Source: Neorhizobium galegae
Lineage (GTDB): Bacteria > Pseudomonadota > Alphaproteobacteria > Rhizobiales > Rhizobiaceae
Direction: 5' to 3'
Length of the DNA stretch: 64,000 nucleotides
Assembly (NCBI RefSeq): GCF_017877055.1
Contig: NZ_JAGIPG010000003.1
Span: 186,001 to 250,000, forward strand
Position 1 is the stretch's first letter. Every line of letters starts with the position of its first letter. Under the pieces are notes generated by a model. The model saw nothing but the letters and a program-made list of their open reading frames with translations. It ran no database searches and was not told the origin of the DNA. A program made the position numbers and the translations under genes. Positions 24,850 through 34,328 of this stretch are shown here, in pieces.

Positions 24850-25772
24850 CGGGATAGTCCTTCGGTTTTGGTGATGGAGCTGGTTTCGGACGGCAGACTG
24901 TCATTGACGGCCGGCGGCGGTTTGAGCGAGATGCTGGGTGAAGGACCAACCGGCCCGAAAAGCACGCGGAGCTTCTTGCTTATATTTGGCGCCTGGCAGA
25001 AATCCCGCCAGAGCATCGCCCATTCGCCGAGAGCGATCCGGCCGGGATGGACTGACGGGGGGCGGCCACGCAGGCCATAACGCAGCGGCTCGGTCGCGGG
25101 CGCTTCCGCGAATGTGCCGAACAGGCGATCGAAGACGATCAGGATGCCGCCGAAATTCTTATCGAGGCAGCCGGGATTGGAAGCGTGATGAACGCGGTGA
25201 TGCGCCGGTGTGTTCAGCACCCATTCGAGCGGCCCGAGGTGGGGCGAAAGCTCGGTATGAATGAAGAACTGATAGGCGAGATTGAGCCCCATCATGGCGA
25301 CGATCCCGAACGGATGAAAGCCGACAAAGGCAAGCGGCAGGAAGAAGAGGAAATTGCCGGAAATGCTGCCCGTCCAGCCGAGCCGGATCGCAGCCGTCAG
25401 GTTGAGCTTCGTCGGTGAATGATGGACTGCATGGGTCGCCCAGAGCCAGCGGATATGATGCGAGGCCCGATGGTGCCAGTAGTAGACGAAATCGACGGCG
25501 AGGAAGAGTGCCAGAGCCCCCGCGGCACCGGTGATGTCGATATCGATCAGGCGGTACCGATAGGCGAGCATGAAAGGCGTGGCGACAACCGCTGCTTCCA
25601 CGGGGCGCAGAATGCTGTGAATGAACGCGACGCCGAAGGAGGCGGCGGATTCCCTCAAGTCATGGGTATCGTGCAGCGCCAACCTGCCGATGAGGTATTC
25701 GAGCAGCATGAAGGATGCCGCGACGACAAGGATACCGCCGCGCACGGATGGATCGACGATGCTCTGGAACAT
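24846..25772 (-). CDS. Fatty acid hydroxylase / sterol desaturase family membrane protein
   Basis: A 308-residue integral membrane di-iron oxygenase-like protein. Several hydrophobic helices enclose histidine boxes: HHRASHH (after DFVYYW), HAVHH and HHRVHH, plus an upstream HDTHD. Such enzymes hydroxylate or desaturate lipids such as ornithine lipids, carotenoids or sterols. ATG 25772 is preferred because of gcgaggttcttcc upstream; the longest frame starts 7 codons earlier. It leads a small operon with two secreted proteins. The substrate is not evident. A different family member lies at 56988-58088. Confidence 0.85.
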   Translation of the reverse strand: MFQSIVDPSVRGGILVVAASFMLLEYLIGRLALHDTHDLRESAASFGVAFIHSILRPVEAAVVATPFMLAYRYRLIDIDITGAAGALALFLAVDFVYYWHHRASHHIRWLWATHAVHHSPTKLNLTAAIRLGWTGSISGNFLFFLPLAFVGFHPFGIVAMMGLNLAYQFFIHTELSPHLGPLEWVLNTPAHHRVHHASNPGCLDKNFGGILIVFDRLFGTFAEAPATEPLRYGLRGRPPSVHPGRIALGEWAMLWRDFCQAPNISKKLRVLFGPVGPSPSISLKPPPAVNDSLPSETSSITKTEGLSR

Positions 25773-25852
25773 GGAAGAACCTCGCTTGGTCAACAGGAAC
25801 GCCCGGTGGCCTGAGCCAGGGGGTTCGGAATCCGCCGGGCGCCCCGATCAGG

Positions 25853-26158
25853 TCAGTAACGATGGAAACTGCCTGAGCGGGTAACGGTATTGCCGCGCGG
25901 ACCGGTTGTGGTGCGCGAACCGGTGCAGGTGCCGCCGTCGCAGGAGGCCGAGCCGTTGCGCGACATGCTGTAGCCATTGGGGCCGGTGCGGGTGACACTG
26001 CGCGAGCAGGAGCCGGACGCACAATTGCCATTCGCATGCACAGAGGCGGTTCCGCGCGGGCCACTCACCGAACCGTCGCGGGTCCAGGCATTCGCCTGAC
26101 CGACCGAAAGAAGCGCGAAAGTGCTGGCAAGCAGGCAGGCGGCGAGTGTCTTGGTCAT
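25853..26158 (-). CDS. Small secreted protein with Cys/Gly GPRG repeats
   Basis: A 101-residue exported protein, with a signal peptide ending GQANA. The mature part is low-complexity, rich in Ser, Gly, Arg and Thr, and contains two copies of the repeat also seen in the SH3b protein: CASGSCSRSVTRTGPNG and CDGGTCTGSRTTTGPRGN. It lies 80 bases upstream of the hydroxylase gene on the same strand and diverges from the response regulator gene. No known enzyme features. Confidence 0.7.
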   Translation of the reverse strand: MTKTLAACLLASTFALLSVGQANAWTRDGSVSGPRGTASVHANGNCASGSCSRSVTRTGPNGYSMSRNGSASCDGGTCTGSRTTTGPRGNTVTRSGSFHRY

Positions 26159-26363
26159 CTTTCCATCCTCGTATGGTTTGGATCGTCACATCAATCGTCT
26201 CAGGGAATCTGCCGGTGATGCGAGGGTAAGAATGGTTTGCTGATGTATGCGGGTTTTGTCGTGCAGTTCTCAAAACGTAAGCTTTTGTTGTTCGCTTGTA
26301 GCATTTTGTATCGGCGGTCCCGCGCAGCTTGATTTCGTGAAACCGCTTCGCCATGGTTTCGAA

Positions 26364-27080
26364 ATGAACCGACCCATGGCCACCATTCTGATTGTCGATG
26401 ACGATGCCGAGATAAGGCAGCTCGTCGGCGATTTCCTGTCGCGAGAGGATTACGCCGTGGAGATGGCGGAGGATGCCCGCGCCATGGATGAAATCTTCCG
26501 CCGCCGCGAGCCCGACCTGATGATCCTCGACCTTATGATGCCCGGCGAGGATGGCCTTTCGGTTTGCCGTCGCGTTCGCGCCACGCGGCCGCTGCCGATT
26601 TTGATGTTGACAGCGAAAAGCGACGAGACAGATCGTGTCGTGGGTCTGGAACTCGGTGCCGACGATTATCTCGTCAAGCCCTTCGGGCCACGCGAGCTTC
26701 TGGCGCGTGTCCGGGCACTTTTACGAAGGGCTTCGCCGCAACCCTTCCAGCCGTCGAGCCGGCGCTTCGTCTTCGACCGTTTCGTCGCCGATCTCGACGC
26801 GCGGCAGCTTGAAGTGGAGCCCGGCGGGCTGGTGCCGCTGACCAGCGGCGAATTCGAGCTTCTCTCCTGTTTCGTGCTGAGGCCGCGCCGGGTGCTCTCG
26901 CGCGACCAGATCCTCGACTGGACCCATGGCCGCACGGCCGATCCTTTTGACCGGACGGTCGACCTGCTCGTCTCGCGGCTGCGCAGGAAACTGGATGCGG
27001 CAAGTCCCGGCAGCAATCTCATCAGTACGGTTCGCAATGGAGGTTACCTGCTGACGGTGCCGGTGCGCCAGGTGACGTGA
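26364..27080 (+). CDS. OmpR-family response regulator
   Basis: A 238-residue two-component regulator. The receiver domain has the acidic pocket (VDDDAE), phosphorylation site Asp56 (LILDLMMPG in the form MILDLMMPG), the switch Thr (MLTAKSD) and Lys (VKPFGPREL). The C-terminal OmpR-type winged helix includes LTSGEFELL and RTVDLLVSRLRRKLD. The start is taken as ATG 26364; 26376 is possible, and the frame reaches 26247 without family support. Its stop overlaps the kinase gene start. It diverges from the secreted-protein genes, which may be its targets. Confidence 0.93.
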   Translation: MNRPMATILIVDDDAEIRQLVGDFLSREDYAVEMAEDARAMDEIFRRREPDLMILDLMMPGEDGLSVCRRVRATRPLPILMLTAKSDETDRVVGLELGADDYLVKPFGPRELLARVRALLRRASPQPFQPSSRRFVFDRFVADLDARQLEVEPGGLVPLTSGEFELLSCFVLRPRRVLSRDQILDWTHGRTADPFDRTVDLLVSRLRRKLDAASPGSNLISTVRNGGYLLTVPVRQVT

Positions 27081-28444
27081 TGTTGCGCTTAAGCCTTTCT
27101 CGGAGGTTGATCGCGATTGGCGGCGCCGGCTTGCTAGCCCTGTGGATCGCGCTTATCTCCTTTTATTATCTTGCGAATGGCCTCGGCCGAACGGCTTCCA
27201 ATCCTCCGCCCGGGCAAATCGCAGCGATTGCCACTCTTCTGAAGAGTGAGCCGGAGGATCGGTGGCCCTTGCTGATCGATGCCGCGAGTTCACCGATCCT
27301 TGATATGCGGATCACCGGGACCGACTTGCCGCCCGGAGAGACTACCGATCTATGGGACAATACCGAGTATCGGATCTATCGCGAGGTGCTGGGTAAGGAT
27401 CTTCTTTCGATCCGCCTCCTCACGCCGGGGCGCCGGATAAGGCGGCCGCTTCTCTTCAAGGGCGTGGTGAACCCCATCCAGTTCCGTGTCCGGCTTTCGC
27501 CGGAACGGGTGTTGGTCATGGAGACTCGCACGCCTTTCATCGTCACGTGGTTCGGCCTGCCGGTGGGGCTCGGCGCCGGCCTCATAGGCACGCTTTTCGG
27601 GGTCGTGGCCATGATCGCCCTTCACCGTGAGATCCGCCCGCTGACGCGGTTGGCCGCAGCCGTCGACCGGATCGATCCGATCGACACTCCGGTTCCTTTG
27701 CCGGAGCTGAAAGGTGCCGCACCCGAAACGCAAGCACTGTTCAAAGCTTTTGAGCGGCTGCAGACACGGCTTCATGCGATCGTCAGGGCAAGGCTCGCTC
27801 TGATTGGCGGCATACAGCACGACGTGCGAACCTTTGCGACGCGGCTGCGGCTGCGGCTGGAACATATTCCGGACGAAGGGGTGCGGGAGAAAGCCGTGGC
27901 CGACATAAACGACATGATCGAACTGCTCGACAACGCAATGCTTGCCGGTCGCGCCGGTGTCGGTGCATTGGACGAGGAGCTATTCGACATCGTGCCGTTA
28001 CTGGAGGCAGAGGTAGCCGACCGCCGGGCAGCCGGAGGGCGCGTCACCTTGGCTGTCCTTCCAGCCGAGACGGAACCGAAGGCTGCAACCGAGGCTGCAC
28101 TTTTGATAGGCGACCGGCTGGCACTCAGGCGCATTTTCGCGAATCTGATTGACAACGCGCTGAAATATGGCAGCGCGGCGCATCTGAGGCTGATTGTTGA
28201 AGGGGAATGGCTGAGGCTGACGATTGACGATGAGGGGCCAGGCATTCCGATCGATCAGCGAGAAATCCTGATTGAGCCTTTCATGCGGCTCGAAACATCA
28301 CGCGCCCGCAAGACCGGTGGAGCCGGCCTTGGCCTTGCAGTGGCCCGCAATTTGGTGGAGGCCCATGGCGGAACATTGGCGATCGACGATGCTCCGGTCC
28401 GCGGAGCGAGGATCATTGTGCGTTTGCCGCTGTTTCGGGGCTGA
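27080..28444 (+). CDS. Sensor histidine kinase
   Basis: Inner-membrane kinase (454 residues), partner of the adjacent regulator. Helix 1 is near residues 10-30 and helix 2 near 155-175, enclosing a periplasmic sensor region of about 120 residues. A HAMP-like linker follows, then a histidine box (GIQHDVRTFATRLRLRLEHI), N box (NLIDNALKYG), G1 (DDEGPGIP) and G2 (GGAGLGLAVARNLVEAHGG). ATG 27080 overlaps the regulator stop by one base, and a GTG directly before it is also possible. The region after the stop holds a good terminator. The signal sensed is unknown. Confidence 0.92.
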   Translation: MLRLSLSRRLIAIGGAGLLALWIALISFYYLANGLGRTASNPPPGQIAAIATLLKSEPEDRWPLLIDAASSPILDMRITGTDLPPGETTDLWDNTEYRIYREVLGKDLLSIRLLTPGRRIRRPLLFKGVVNPIQFRVRLSPERVLVMETRTPFIVTWFGLPVGLGAGLIGTLFGVVAMIALHREIRPLTRLAAAVDRIDPIDTPVPLPELKGAAPETQALFKAFERLQTRLHAIVRARLALIGGIQHDVRTFATRLRLRLEHIPDEGVREKAVADINDMIELLDNAMLAGRAGVGALDEELFDIVPLLEAEVADRRAAGGRVTLAVLPAETEPKAATEAALLIGDRLALRRIFANLIDNALKYGSAAHLRLIVEGEWLRLTIDDEGPGIPIDQREILIEPFMRLETSRARKTGGAGLGLAVARNLVEAHGGTLAIDDAPVRGARIIVRLPLFRG

Positions 28445-28747
28445 AGCCTGCTTTGGGTATCAAGACCGTGCATTCAGAGTGGCCAGGGGGTGAGGAGCAT
28501 AAAGGCCCCGCGCCGCCATAAGCTGAACTGCGGCTCGGGGTTTTCTTCGTCGGGTCAGCGGCATGGCAGAGTTCGATTACGGGCAGCGATCAGTCGAGTT
28601 CTGCAGCCGAGGCGAGAGCCGTTCTGCCTTGCTCGCCCGACGGTTTCTCCATGTGGGCGCCGAAAACCGTCGGATCATCACGGAACGCGAACACGTCTTC
28701 AGGTTGGGCGGACACGATGGTCGTACTGGATGCCGAGCGCTCATGGG
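28445..28747. other. Intergenic region after the kinase gene
   Basis: These 303 bases lie between the kinase gene and the end of the convergent copper operon. They contain the terminator listed next. A 76-codon frame (28563-28793) has no recognisable features and overlaps the DUF2933 gene on the other strand, so I do not call it. Confidence 0.4.
28506..28544 (+). terminator. Rho-independent terminator of the two-component operon
   Basis: Stem CCCCGCGCCGC (28506-28516) pairs with GCGGCTCGGGG (28530-28540) with one mismatch and a 13-base loop, followed by TTTT. It lies about 60 bases after the kinase stop. Confidence 0.8.
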
Positions 28748-28942
28748 TCATGGGGTGCGATCCTTGTGGTCGTGCCCTTCATGCCCGCCATGACCGTGGA
28801 AGAGATGCATGAGCGGGCAGGCCAGCAGCAGAAGGTATGGTGCGAGACCGAGGGCATGTGCCCAGTGTTCGCGGAGGATGAAGAAGACGACGATGACGAT
28901 GAGGGAGGCTGCCGTGAGGAGCCATGCACGGGACGAACTCAT
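28748..28942 (-). CDS. DUF2933 small membrane protein
   Basis: A 64-residue protein with one or two hydrophobic helices (about residues 7-21 and 30-46) and a His-rich tail ([15 protein letters not shown]). This is the DUF2933 pattern often found next to copper or heavy-metal resistance genes. Its ATG overlaps the stop of the copper ATPase gene by 4 bases. The His/Met-rich end suggests metal binding at the membrane. Biochemical role unknown. Confidence 0.8.
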   Translation of the reverse strand: MSSSRAWLLTAASLIVIVVFFILREHWAHALGLAPYLLLLACPLMHLFHGHGGHEGHDHKDRTP

Positions 28943-31155
28943 AGGCTGATGCTCCTGAGTCTGAGGGAATTGCCGATCACGCTGACAGAAGAAAGCGCCA
29001 TCGCGGCAGCGGCGATGATAGGGGATAGCAGGATGCCGAAGGCCGGATAGAGAACGCCCGCTGCGACAGGAACGCCCGCTGCGTTGTAAATGAAAGCGAA
29101 GAAGAGATTCTGGCGGATGTTTCGCATCGTCATCCGGCTCAACTGCCGCGCCCGTACTATGCCCTGGAGGTCGCCCCTCAGAAGGGTGACGCCTGCGCTC
29201 TCGATGGCCACGTCAGTGCCCGTACCCATCGCAACGCCGACATCGGCGGCGGCAAGCGCTGGGGCATCGTTGACGCCATCCCCGGCCATGGCGACGATCC
29301 TGCGTTCGCCGCGAAGGCGGGCGACGATCTTGCTCTTGTCCTCGGGAAGGACCTCCGCCTCGACCTCGGTGATGCCGAGCTTTCGCGCAACCGCCTGGGC
29401 AGTCGTCTTGTTGTCGCCCGTCAGCATCACCACCCGAACGCCTTCGGCAACGAGCTGCCGCATGGCTTCCGGCGTCGTTGCCTTGATGGGATCGGCGATG
29501 GCGAAGAGACCGGCCAGGACGCCATCGGCAGCCATGAAGATCACCGTCGCCCCCTCATTCCTCAGCTCCTCGGCCTTGGCCGCCATGTCGGACACGTCAA
29601 CATGAGCCTCACCCATGATCCGGTGGCTGCCGAGGATCAGCTTCCTGCCCTCGACGGTACCCGTCACCCCCTTGCCGACCGGACTATCGAAATCCTGGGC
29701 ATCGCCGAGAGGAACGTTACGTTCATTCGCGGCATTGACGATGGCAAGCGCCAACGGATGCTCGCTTGACCGTTCCAGGGTTGCTGCGAGCCGGAGCAAT
29801 TCGGTTTCGGCAATGCCCTCGCGTGGTGCGATTGCCGTGACCTTCGGCCGCCCTTCGGTCAGGGTCCCGGTCTTGTCGACGACCAGCGTGTCGATCCTCT
29901 CGAAGCGTTCCAGGGCTTCGGCATTCTTGATCAGCACGCCAAGTCTCGCGCCGCGCCCGACGCCGACCATGATCGACATCGGGGTCGCCAGGCCGAGCGC
30001 ACAGGGGCAGGCGATAATCAGGACGGCGACGGCCGCAACAAGGCCATGAGCAAACCTGGGCTCCGGACCGATCAGCATCCAGGTGATGAAGGACGCCATG
30101 GCGATCGCGATCACCACCGGAACGAACCAACCGGACACCGTGTCTGCCAGGCGTTGGATGGGGGCACGGGACCTCTGTGCCTCCGCGACCATCCGGACGA
30201 TCTGTGACAGCATCGTGTCGCGCCCGACCTTTCCGGCTTCCATGACGAAGCCGCCGGTCTGGTTCATCGTCCCCCCGATCAGCTTCGAGCCGGCTTCCTT
30301 GGTTACCGGCATGGATTCCCCGGTGATCATGGATTCGTCGACAGAGCTTCGTCCTTCCAGAAGCGTGCCATCGACCGGCACTTTTTCGCCGGGGCGAACA
30401 CGCAACCTGTCTCCCACGACCACAGCATCGAGGCCGACGTCCTCGTCGGAACCGTCGGCCTTCACGCGCCGCGCCATTTTGGGAGCCAGGTCGAGAAGGG
30501 CACGGATCGCACCGCCTGTCTGTTCGCGGGCTCGCAGTTCGAGGACCTGGCCGAGCAGCACCAGGACGGTGATCACCGCCGCTGCTTCGAAATAGACGGC
30601 TACCGCGCCTTCGGCGGAGCGGAACGTCTCCGGAAATATGCCCGGCACGATCGTCGCCACAACGCTGTAAATCCAGGCGACGCCTGTGCCCATGGCGATC
30701 AGCGTGAACATGTTGAGGTGGCGCGTCAGAACGGACCGCCAGCCTCGCTCGAAGAACGGCCATCCGGCCCAGAGGACGACTGGTGTCGCCAGGACCATCT
30801 GGATCCAGTTCGAGGTTTGCGCACCGAGCAGCATGTGCAGGTTCGTCAGATGGCCACCCATTTCCAGGGCGAGCACCGGAAGGGAGAGCACCAGGCCGAT
30901 CCAGAAGCGGCGCTGCATGTCGACCAGTTCCGAGCTAGGCCCGGTCTCGACCGCAGGCGTTTCGGGTTCGAGCGTCATGCCGCAGATGGGGCAGTTCCCC
31001 GGTCCGATCTGCCTGACCTGCGGGTGCATCGGGCAGGTGTAGATGATCCCGTCTCCGGCGGGAGCTTGGGACGGAGCCTTCACAGGCTCCGTCCCGTTCG
31101 TTTCGTGTTGACGATCGTGATCGTGGTGGGCATGTTCATGGTGGTCGTGTGCCAT
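28939..31155 (-). CDS. Copper-exporting P1B-type ATPase with His-rich N-terminus
   Basis: Copper-transporting ATPase (738 residues). The N-terminus is His-rich ([14 protein letters not shown]) and carries a heavy-metal-binding motif (YTCPMHP, then NCPICGM) instead of the common CxxC HMA domain. It has eight helices, the transport motif [12 protein letters not shown], phosphorylation site [13 protein letters not shown] and the hinge [15 protein letters not shown] 31155 has a ribosome site (tcaggagacctgac); the longest frame runs 31 codons further and would overlap the oxidase gene. It follows the multicopper oxidase by 14 bases. It exports Cu(I) from the cytoplasm. Confidence 0.93.
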   Translation of the reverse strand: MAHDHHEHAHHDHDRQHETNGTEPVKAPSQAPAGDGIIYTCPMHPQVRQIGPGNCPICGMTLEPETPAVETGPSSELVDMQRRFWIGLVLSLPVLALEMGGHLTNLHMLLGAQTSNWIQMVLATPVVLWAGWPFFERGWRSVLTRHLNMFTLIAMGTGVAWIYSVVATIVPGIFPETFRSAEGAVAVYFEAAAVITVLVLLGQVLELRAREQTGGAIRALLDLAPKMARRVKADGSDEDVGLDAVVVGDRLRVRPGEKVPVDGTLLEGRSSVDESMITGESMPVTKEAGSKLIGGTMNQTGGFVMEAGKVGRDTMLSQIVRMVAEAQRSRAPIQRLADTVSGWFVPVVIAIAMASFITWMLIGPEPRFAHGLVAAVAVLIIACPCALGLATPMSIMVGVGRGARLGVLIKNAEALERFERIDTLVVDKTGTLTEGRPKVTAIAPREGIAETELLRLAATLERSSEHPLALAIVNAANERNVPLGDAQDFDSPVGKGVTGTVEGRKLILGSHRIMGEAHVDVSDMAAKAEELRNEGATVIFMAADGVLAGLFAIADPIKATTPEAMRQLVAEGVRVVMLTGDNKTTAQAVARKLGITEVEAEVLPEDKSKIVARLRGERRIVAMAGDGVNDAPALAAADVGVAMGTGTDVAIESAGVTLLRGDLQGIVRARQLSRMTMRNIRQNLFFAFIYNAAGVPVAAGVLYPAFGILLSPIIAAAAMALSSVSVIGNSLRLRSISL

Positions 31156-31169
31156 GTCAGGTCTCCTGA

Positions 31170-32636
31170 TCAGATTGCGCCGTCGTAGGCGATGTAAGTC
31201 ATCATCCCGGTGGCCATGTGGTACAGGTGGTGGCAGTGAAGCGGCCACCGTCCGGGATTGGCGGTATCGAACTCCACCACAACCTCGGCCATCGGCGTCA
31301 GCAGGACCGTATCCCGGACGGCTCCGCGGAATTGCCGGCCATTGACGCCGACGACCTGGAAATGATGCCCATGCAAGTGCATCGGGTGCGCCATCATCGA
31401 CATGTTTCGCATCGTGAGGCGGACCCGCTTGTCTTTGGAAACGTTCAATGGCGCGGGCGGATCGATGCCCCAGGTGTACGCGGCCATGTCACCCGCCAGT
31501 GTGATGGCGTACTGATGGTCAGGTGACCGGGCGGAGAGAGGGGTTGCAGCCCGAAGCTGCTGCTCCAGACCCAGACCGAGAACAGGACCGGTCTCCGAGG
31601 CTGTTGAACTGATCTTTCCAACGGCAGCATCCTTGGTCGCAAGAATGATGCCGGTCTGTTCCTTCGCGCCTTCGCGAAGCGCGAGGACGGGGTAGGAACC
31701 GGAGCCTGCGGGAAGTTCCAGCCGGATGTCGAGGCGCTGTCCCATCGCGATCGGGAAGCGGCTGGTCGAAACGGGCCTTATATCGATGCCGTCCACCGCA
31801 ACGAGGCTGCCGGCGACGACGCCGGTATCGATGGTGAAGGCGGTGGCGGTTGCACCGTTGATGATGCGCAGGCGTACCCGGCCGCCTTTCTCGATACTGA
31901 CGACCTCCGGATCATCCAGGGTGCGGTCGTTCGCGAGATAGGCATCGTATTCGATGTCGTTGAGGTCCATGGCGGGCATGCCCATCATCGGCATGCCCGT
32001 TGCTGACATACCTTTCATCGGCATCTGATGTCCCTGCATGTTCGACATCATCGACATCATGCTCTGGTGGCCCGGCTGCATGTCGCCATGTCGTGAGCCG
32101 CCGCCCTTCAACCCTTCAAGCAACTCCTCCGGAGACTTGAAGGAGAAATCGTGCAGCAGGATCACGACCTCTTGTTCGTCGCGGGCACGGTCTTCCGCCG
32201 TGCGGACGATCAGCGGCGCGGCGAGCAGGCTCTGTTCCTGCAGGGTGTGGGCGTGCATCCAGTGGGTGCCGCCAGGGCCGACAGGGAACGTGTAGTCCCG
32301 TGTTTCCTTGCCAGTCAGCAAGGCGGCGGGATTGTCCGGTACGCCATCCATGTTCCACGGCGGTGTCAGGCCATGCCAGTGGATGAGCGTGTCTTCGGAT
32401 GTCTCGTTGAGGAGGCGGATGTTGAAGTCCGTGCCCTCATCCAGCACGAGGCCGGGCTTGCCGCTGCGGCTGCCCAGTCCGAAGACGGACGCAGCCTTGC
32501 CATTGATGTCCAGGGTTCGCTTTCCGATGACAAGATCGGTGGGAGTGGGATTTGCAAACGCACGGGTGGAATTGAGGATAGGCGAGACGACTGCCGCACT
32601 CACGGCGAGCGTCTTCAGGAATTGACGGCGATACAT
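31170..32636 (-). CDS. Multicopper oxidase with Met-rich insert (CopA/CueO-type)
   Basis: Periplasmic copper oxidase (488 residues) with a Tat leader ([15 protein letters not shown]). Copper-ligand motifs are HWHG (residues 86-89), HWMHAH (125-130), [10 protein letters not shown] and the C-terminal [14 protein letters not shown] Met-rich stretch at about residues 186-223 (14 Met, several as MxxM or MM) resembles the Cu(I)-capturing segment of CueO and PcoA. It should oxidise Cu(I) to the less toxic Cu(II). It is second in an operon with the small Cys/His protein upstream and the copper ATPase downstream. Confidence 0.93.
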   Translation of the reverse strand: MYRRQFLKTLAVSAAVVSPILNSTRAFANPTPTDLVIGKRTLDINGKAASVFGLGSRSGKPGLVLDEGTDFNIRLLNETSEDTLIHWHGLTPPWNMDGVPDNPAALLTGKETRDYTFPVGPGGTHWMHAHTLQEQSLLAAPLIVRTAEDRARDEQEVVILLHDFSFKSPEELLEGLKGGGSRHGDMQPGHQSMMSMMSNMQGHQMPMKGMSATGMPMMGMPAMDLNDIEYDAYLANDRTLDDPEVVSIEKGGRVRLRIINGATATAFTIDTGVVAGSLVAVDGIDIRPVSTSRFPIAMGQRLDIRLELPAGSGSYPVLALREGAKEQTGIILATKDAAVGKISSTASETGPVLGLGLEQQLRAATPLSARSPDHQYAITLAGDMAAYTWGIDPPAPLNVSKDKRVRLTMRNMSMMAHPMHLHGHHFQVVGVNGRQFRGAVRDTVLLTPMAEVVVEFDTANPGRWPLHCHHLYHMATGMMTYIAYDGAI

Positions 32637-32711
32637 GATATGCCTCTCGATCTATGTCGGCATGCCGACAGTGCTGATGAAGGGTTGGCCAGCCGATAGG
32701 CGGCCGGGTCA

Positions 32712-33065
32712 TCAGGCAGCGGATTGCGGAGGCTTGAAGCCGGGAGAGGGGGCTCTCCCGGTAAGATGATCCTGAAGATCGGAAATACGGGTCAACAAGG
32801 TGGCCATGTCCGGTGACGTGGTCGTTGGTGACGGAAGGATCACTATGCAGACAGCACAGATACTGTTGCAGCAGGCCTGATCACCGAGCGCGACCTTTGG
32901 CTTTGCATGGTGGTCGCCTTGGTGGGGGTGATCGATCGATGCGCTGTGTTCGGTCGAGCACGGCTGAAGAGTGGCATGGGAAGCCGGCGCGCTGAAGAGA
33001 ATCGCGACAGCAATCAGCGCGACGCATATCCTCCAAATCAGCGGTTTCCGCTTCCGCGAGTCCAT
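32712..33065 (-). CDS. Small secreted Cys/His-rich protein at head of copper operon
   Basis: A 117-residue protein with a hydrophobic leader (residues 10-32, likely cleaved at SHA), then a short His-rich segment (HPHQGDHHAK) and the cysteine pattern ACCNSICAVC, followed by a polar tail. No enzyme family recognised. It lies 75 bases upstream of the multicopper oxidase on the same strand, so a periplasmic copper-binding role is a reasonable guess. Confidence 0.65.
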   Translation of the reverse strand: MDSRKRKPLIWRICVALIAVAILFSAPASHATLQPCSTEHSASIDHPHQGDHHAKPKVALGDQACCNSICAVCIVILPSPTTTSPDMATLLTRISDLQDHLTGRAPSPGFKPPQSAA

Positions 33066-33143
33066 ATTGCTCAGCCTATTTCTGCCTTGTGGATAATCTA
33101 TGGGTTCTCGACGACACCTGCTTTGATCTTCATCAAGCAGGGA

Positions 33144-33611
33144 TCAGAGAAGCGGACCCATGGCATCCTGGATGACCAACCAATTTCTACGAAGAGTGCC
33201 CCTTCCGACGATGGGAAGGTCAAGTGCCATTCTGGCGTTCGTCGCTGAGCGCGAGGAGAAGATGCGCCGTCCCGAAGAGGATCGCGCAACAAGCCGATAT
33301 CGTTCGACGGACTTTCGGCCGCGACGCTCGTTTCTCCGGTTGATCTGCTCAACTTCCATCTCCTGGATATGCCCTGAGTCAGGCAGCATCACAGCGCAGA
33401 GATCCATCGTTGCGGGAGTGCAGCAGATGGAACCTGCGAAGCCATCCTTGACAAGTTTCGGAAGGAGGCCGCTGTGATCGATATGGGCATGAGTAAGGAT
33501 GACGGCATCCAGCGAGGACGGCTGGAATGGAAATGGCCGGTAGTTCAGCTCCTTCTCGGTCTTCGAGCCCTGAAACATCCCGCGAGCAACCTGACATCTC
33601 CCACGATTCAA
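33144..33611 (-). pseudogene. Truncated beta-lactamase-fold (beta-CASP) exonuclease-like gene
   Basis: The first about 95 codons after the frame opens match the N-terminal part of MBL-fold RNA or DNA-processing enzymes: [19 protein letters not shown], the zinc motif [15 protein letters not shown], then [23 protein letters not shown]. After that (below about 33330) similarity stops and the frame continues as unrelated sequence. Intact members have about 530 residues. The extreme N-terminus is missing too; the frame opens with a TTG just before GMFQG. This is a decayed fragment, perhaps left by a rearrangement between the copper and polysaccharide loci. Confidence 0.7.
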
Positions 33612-33847
33612 CTAGGAGTCCTGATGATTTTATCCGCCGCGAGCGCCGGCATACACCGATAGGCGTAGTGCTATCATCACAATGGTTTCCTTCCTTCCCG
33701 ATCCGATTTGCTGTTCGCTTCCGAGAGAACCCTTAAACGCAATCATCGCTGGGCCTCTGTAAATCGGCGGCGAAGCGGTGAAGGCTGAATGATTGATTGC
33801 CCGCTCGCAGATGAGCGCATCGGAAGGTGGGCGAAGCGAGTACCCAC

Positions 33848-34072
33848 ATGAGCTTGTTCTCAAGAAAGTCCGTGAAATTGGCGGCTTCGCCAGCGAGCTT
33901 GATTCACATAACCATCGTGTCAATCGTCTTTGGAATAATTACATATTATTATGATCGAGATTTCGGCACCTCGCTTATCTATACATCAGCTTGTTTTCTC
34001 CTCCTGCAGTTTGGTTATTTCGCTGGCATCGTCTACATGGCCTGGTTGGAGCACAAGCGGCGATCGCAGTAG
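33848..34072 (+). CDS. ExoX/SyrA-like exopolysaccharide production repressor
   Basis: A 74-residue inner-membrane protein with two helices (IHITIVSIVFGIITYYY and the segment around FLLLQFGYFAGIVYMAW) and a basic tail (EHKRRSQ). The order helix, short polar loop with T-x-LIYT, then LLQxGYF matches the ExoX/SyrA family, which lowers exopolysaccharide output in rhizobia by acting on the membrane priming enzyme. ATG 33848 is used; an upstream GTG at 33827 lacks support. It sits at the left edge of the polysaccharide locus, so an inhibitor role on the transferase at 46629-47348 is plausible. Confidence 0.72.
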   Translation: MSLFSRKSVKLAASPASLIHITIVSIVFGIITYYYDRDFGTSLIYTSACFLLLQFGYFAGIVYMAWLEHKRRSQ

Positions 34073-34328
34073 TTAATCTCGGAGGCGATAATTTTGCCTG
34101 ACCAGAATTGAGTGATGACGGACGGCATCATGCACCGGTTGCGCATCGAGTTGTTTAACCTGAAGCCGGCTGAGTTCGTTCTCGTGGGGAGCATCAAGGA
34201 GCTATGAGCGGCGCCATCTTCGCTGCCGCGCCGAATGACTACTTTTCCGGATGATCCCGTCGATGTCGCGACTGGGTTAATGTCCGATGCCTTCGAGGAC
34301 AGAACTACGTTCTCACATGGAGCCTGCC

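Noticed and set aside
33098..33352. 84-codon minus-strand frame near the MBL fragment
   Set aside because: It overlaps the fragment in another frame; I looked for a frameshifted continuation of the exonuclease but could not match it to that family.
33630..33923. 97-codon minus-strand frame opposite the ExoX-like gene
   Set aside because: No motif or ribosome site, and it overlaps the better supported small membrane protein gene.
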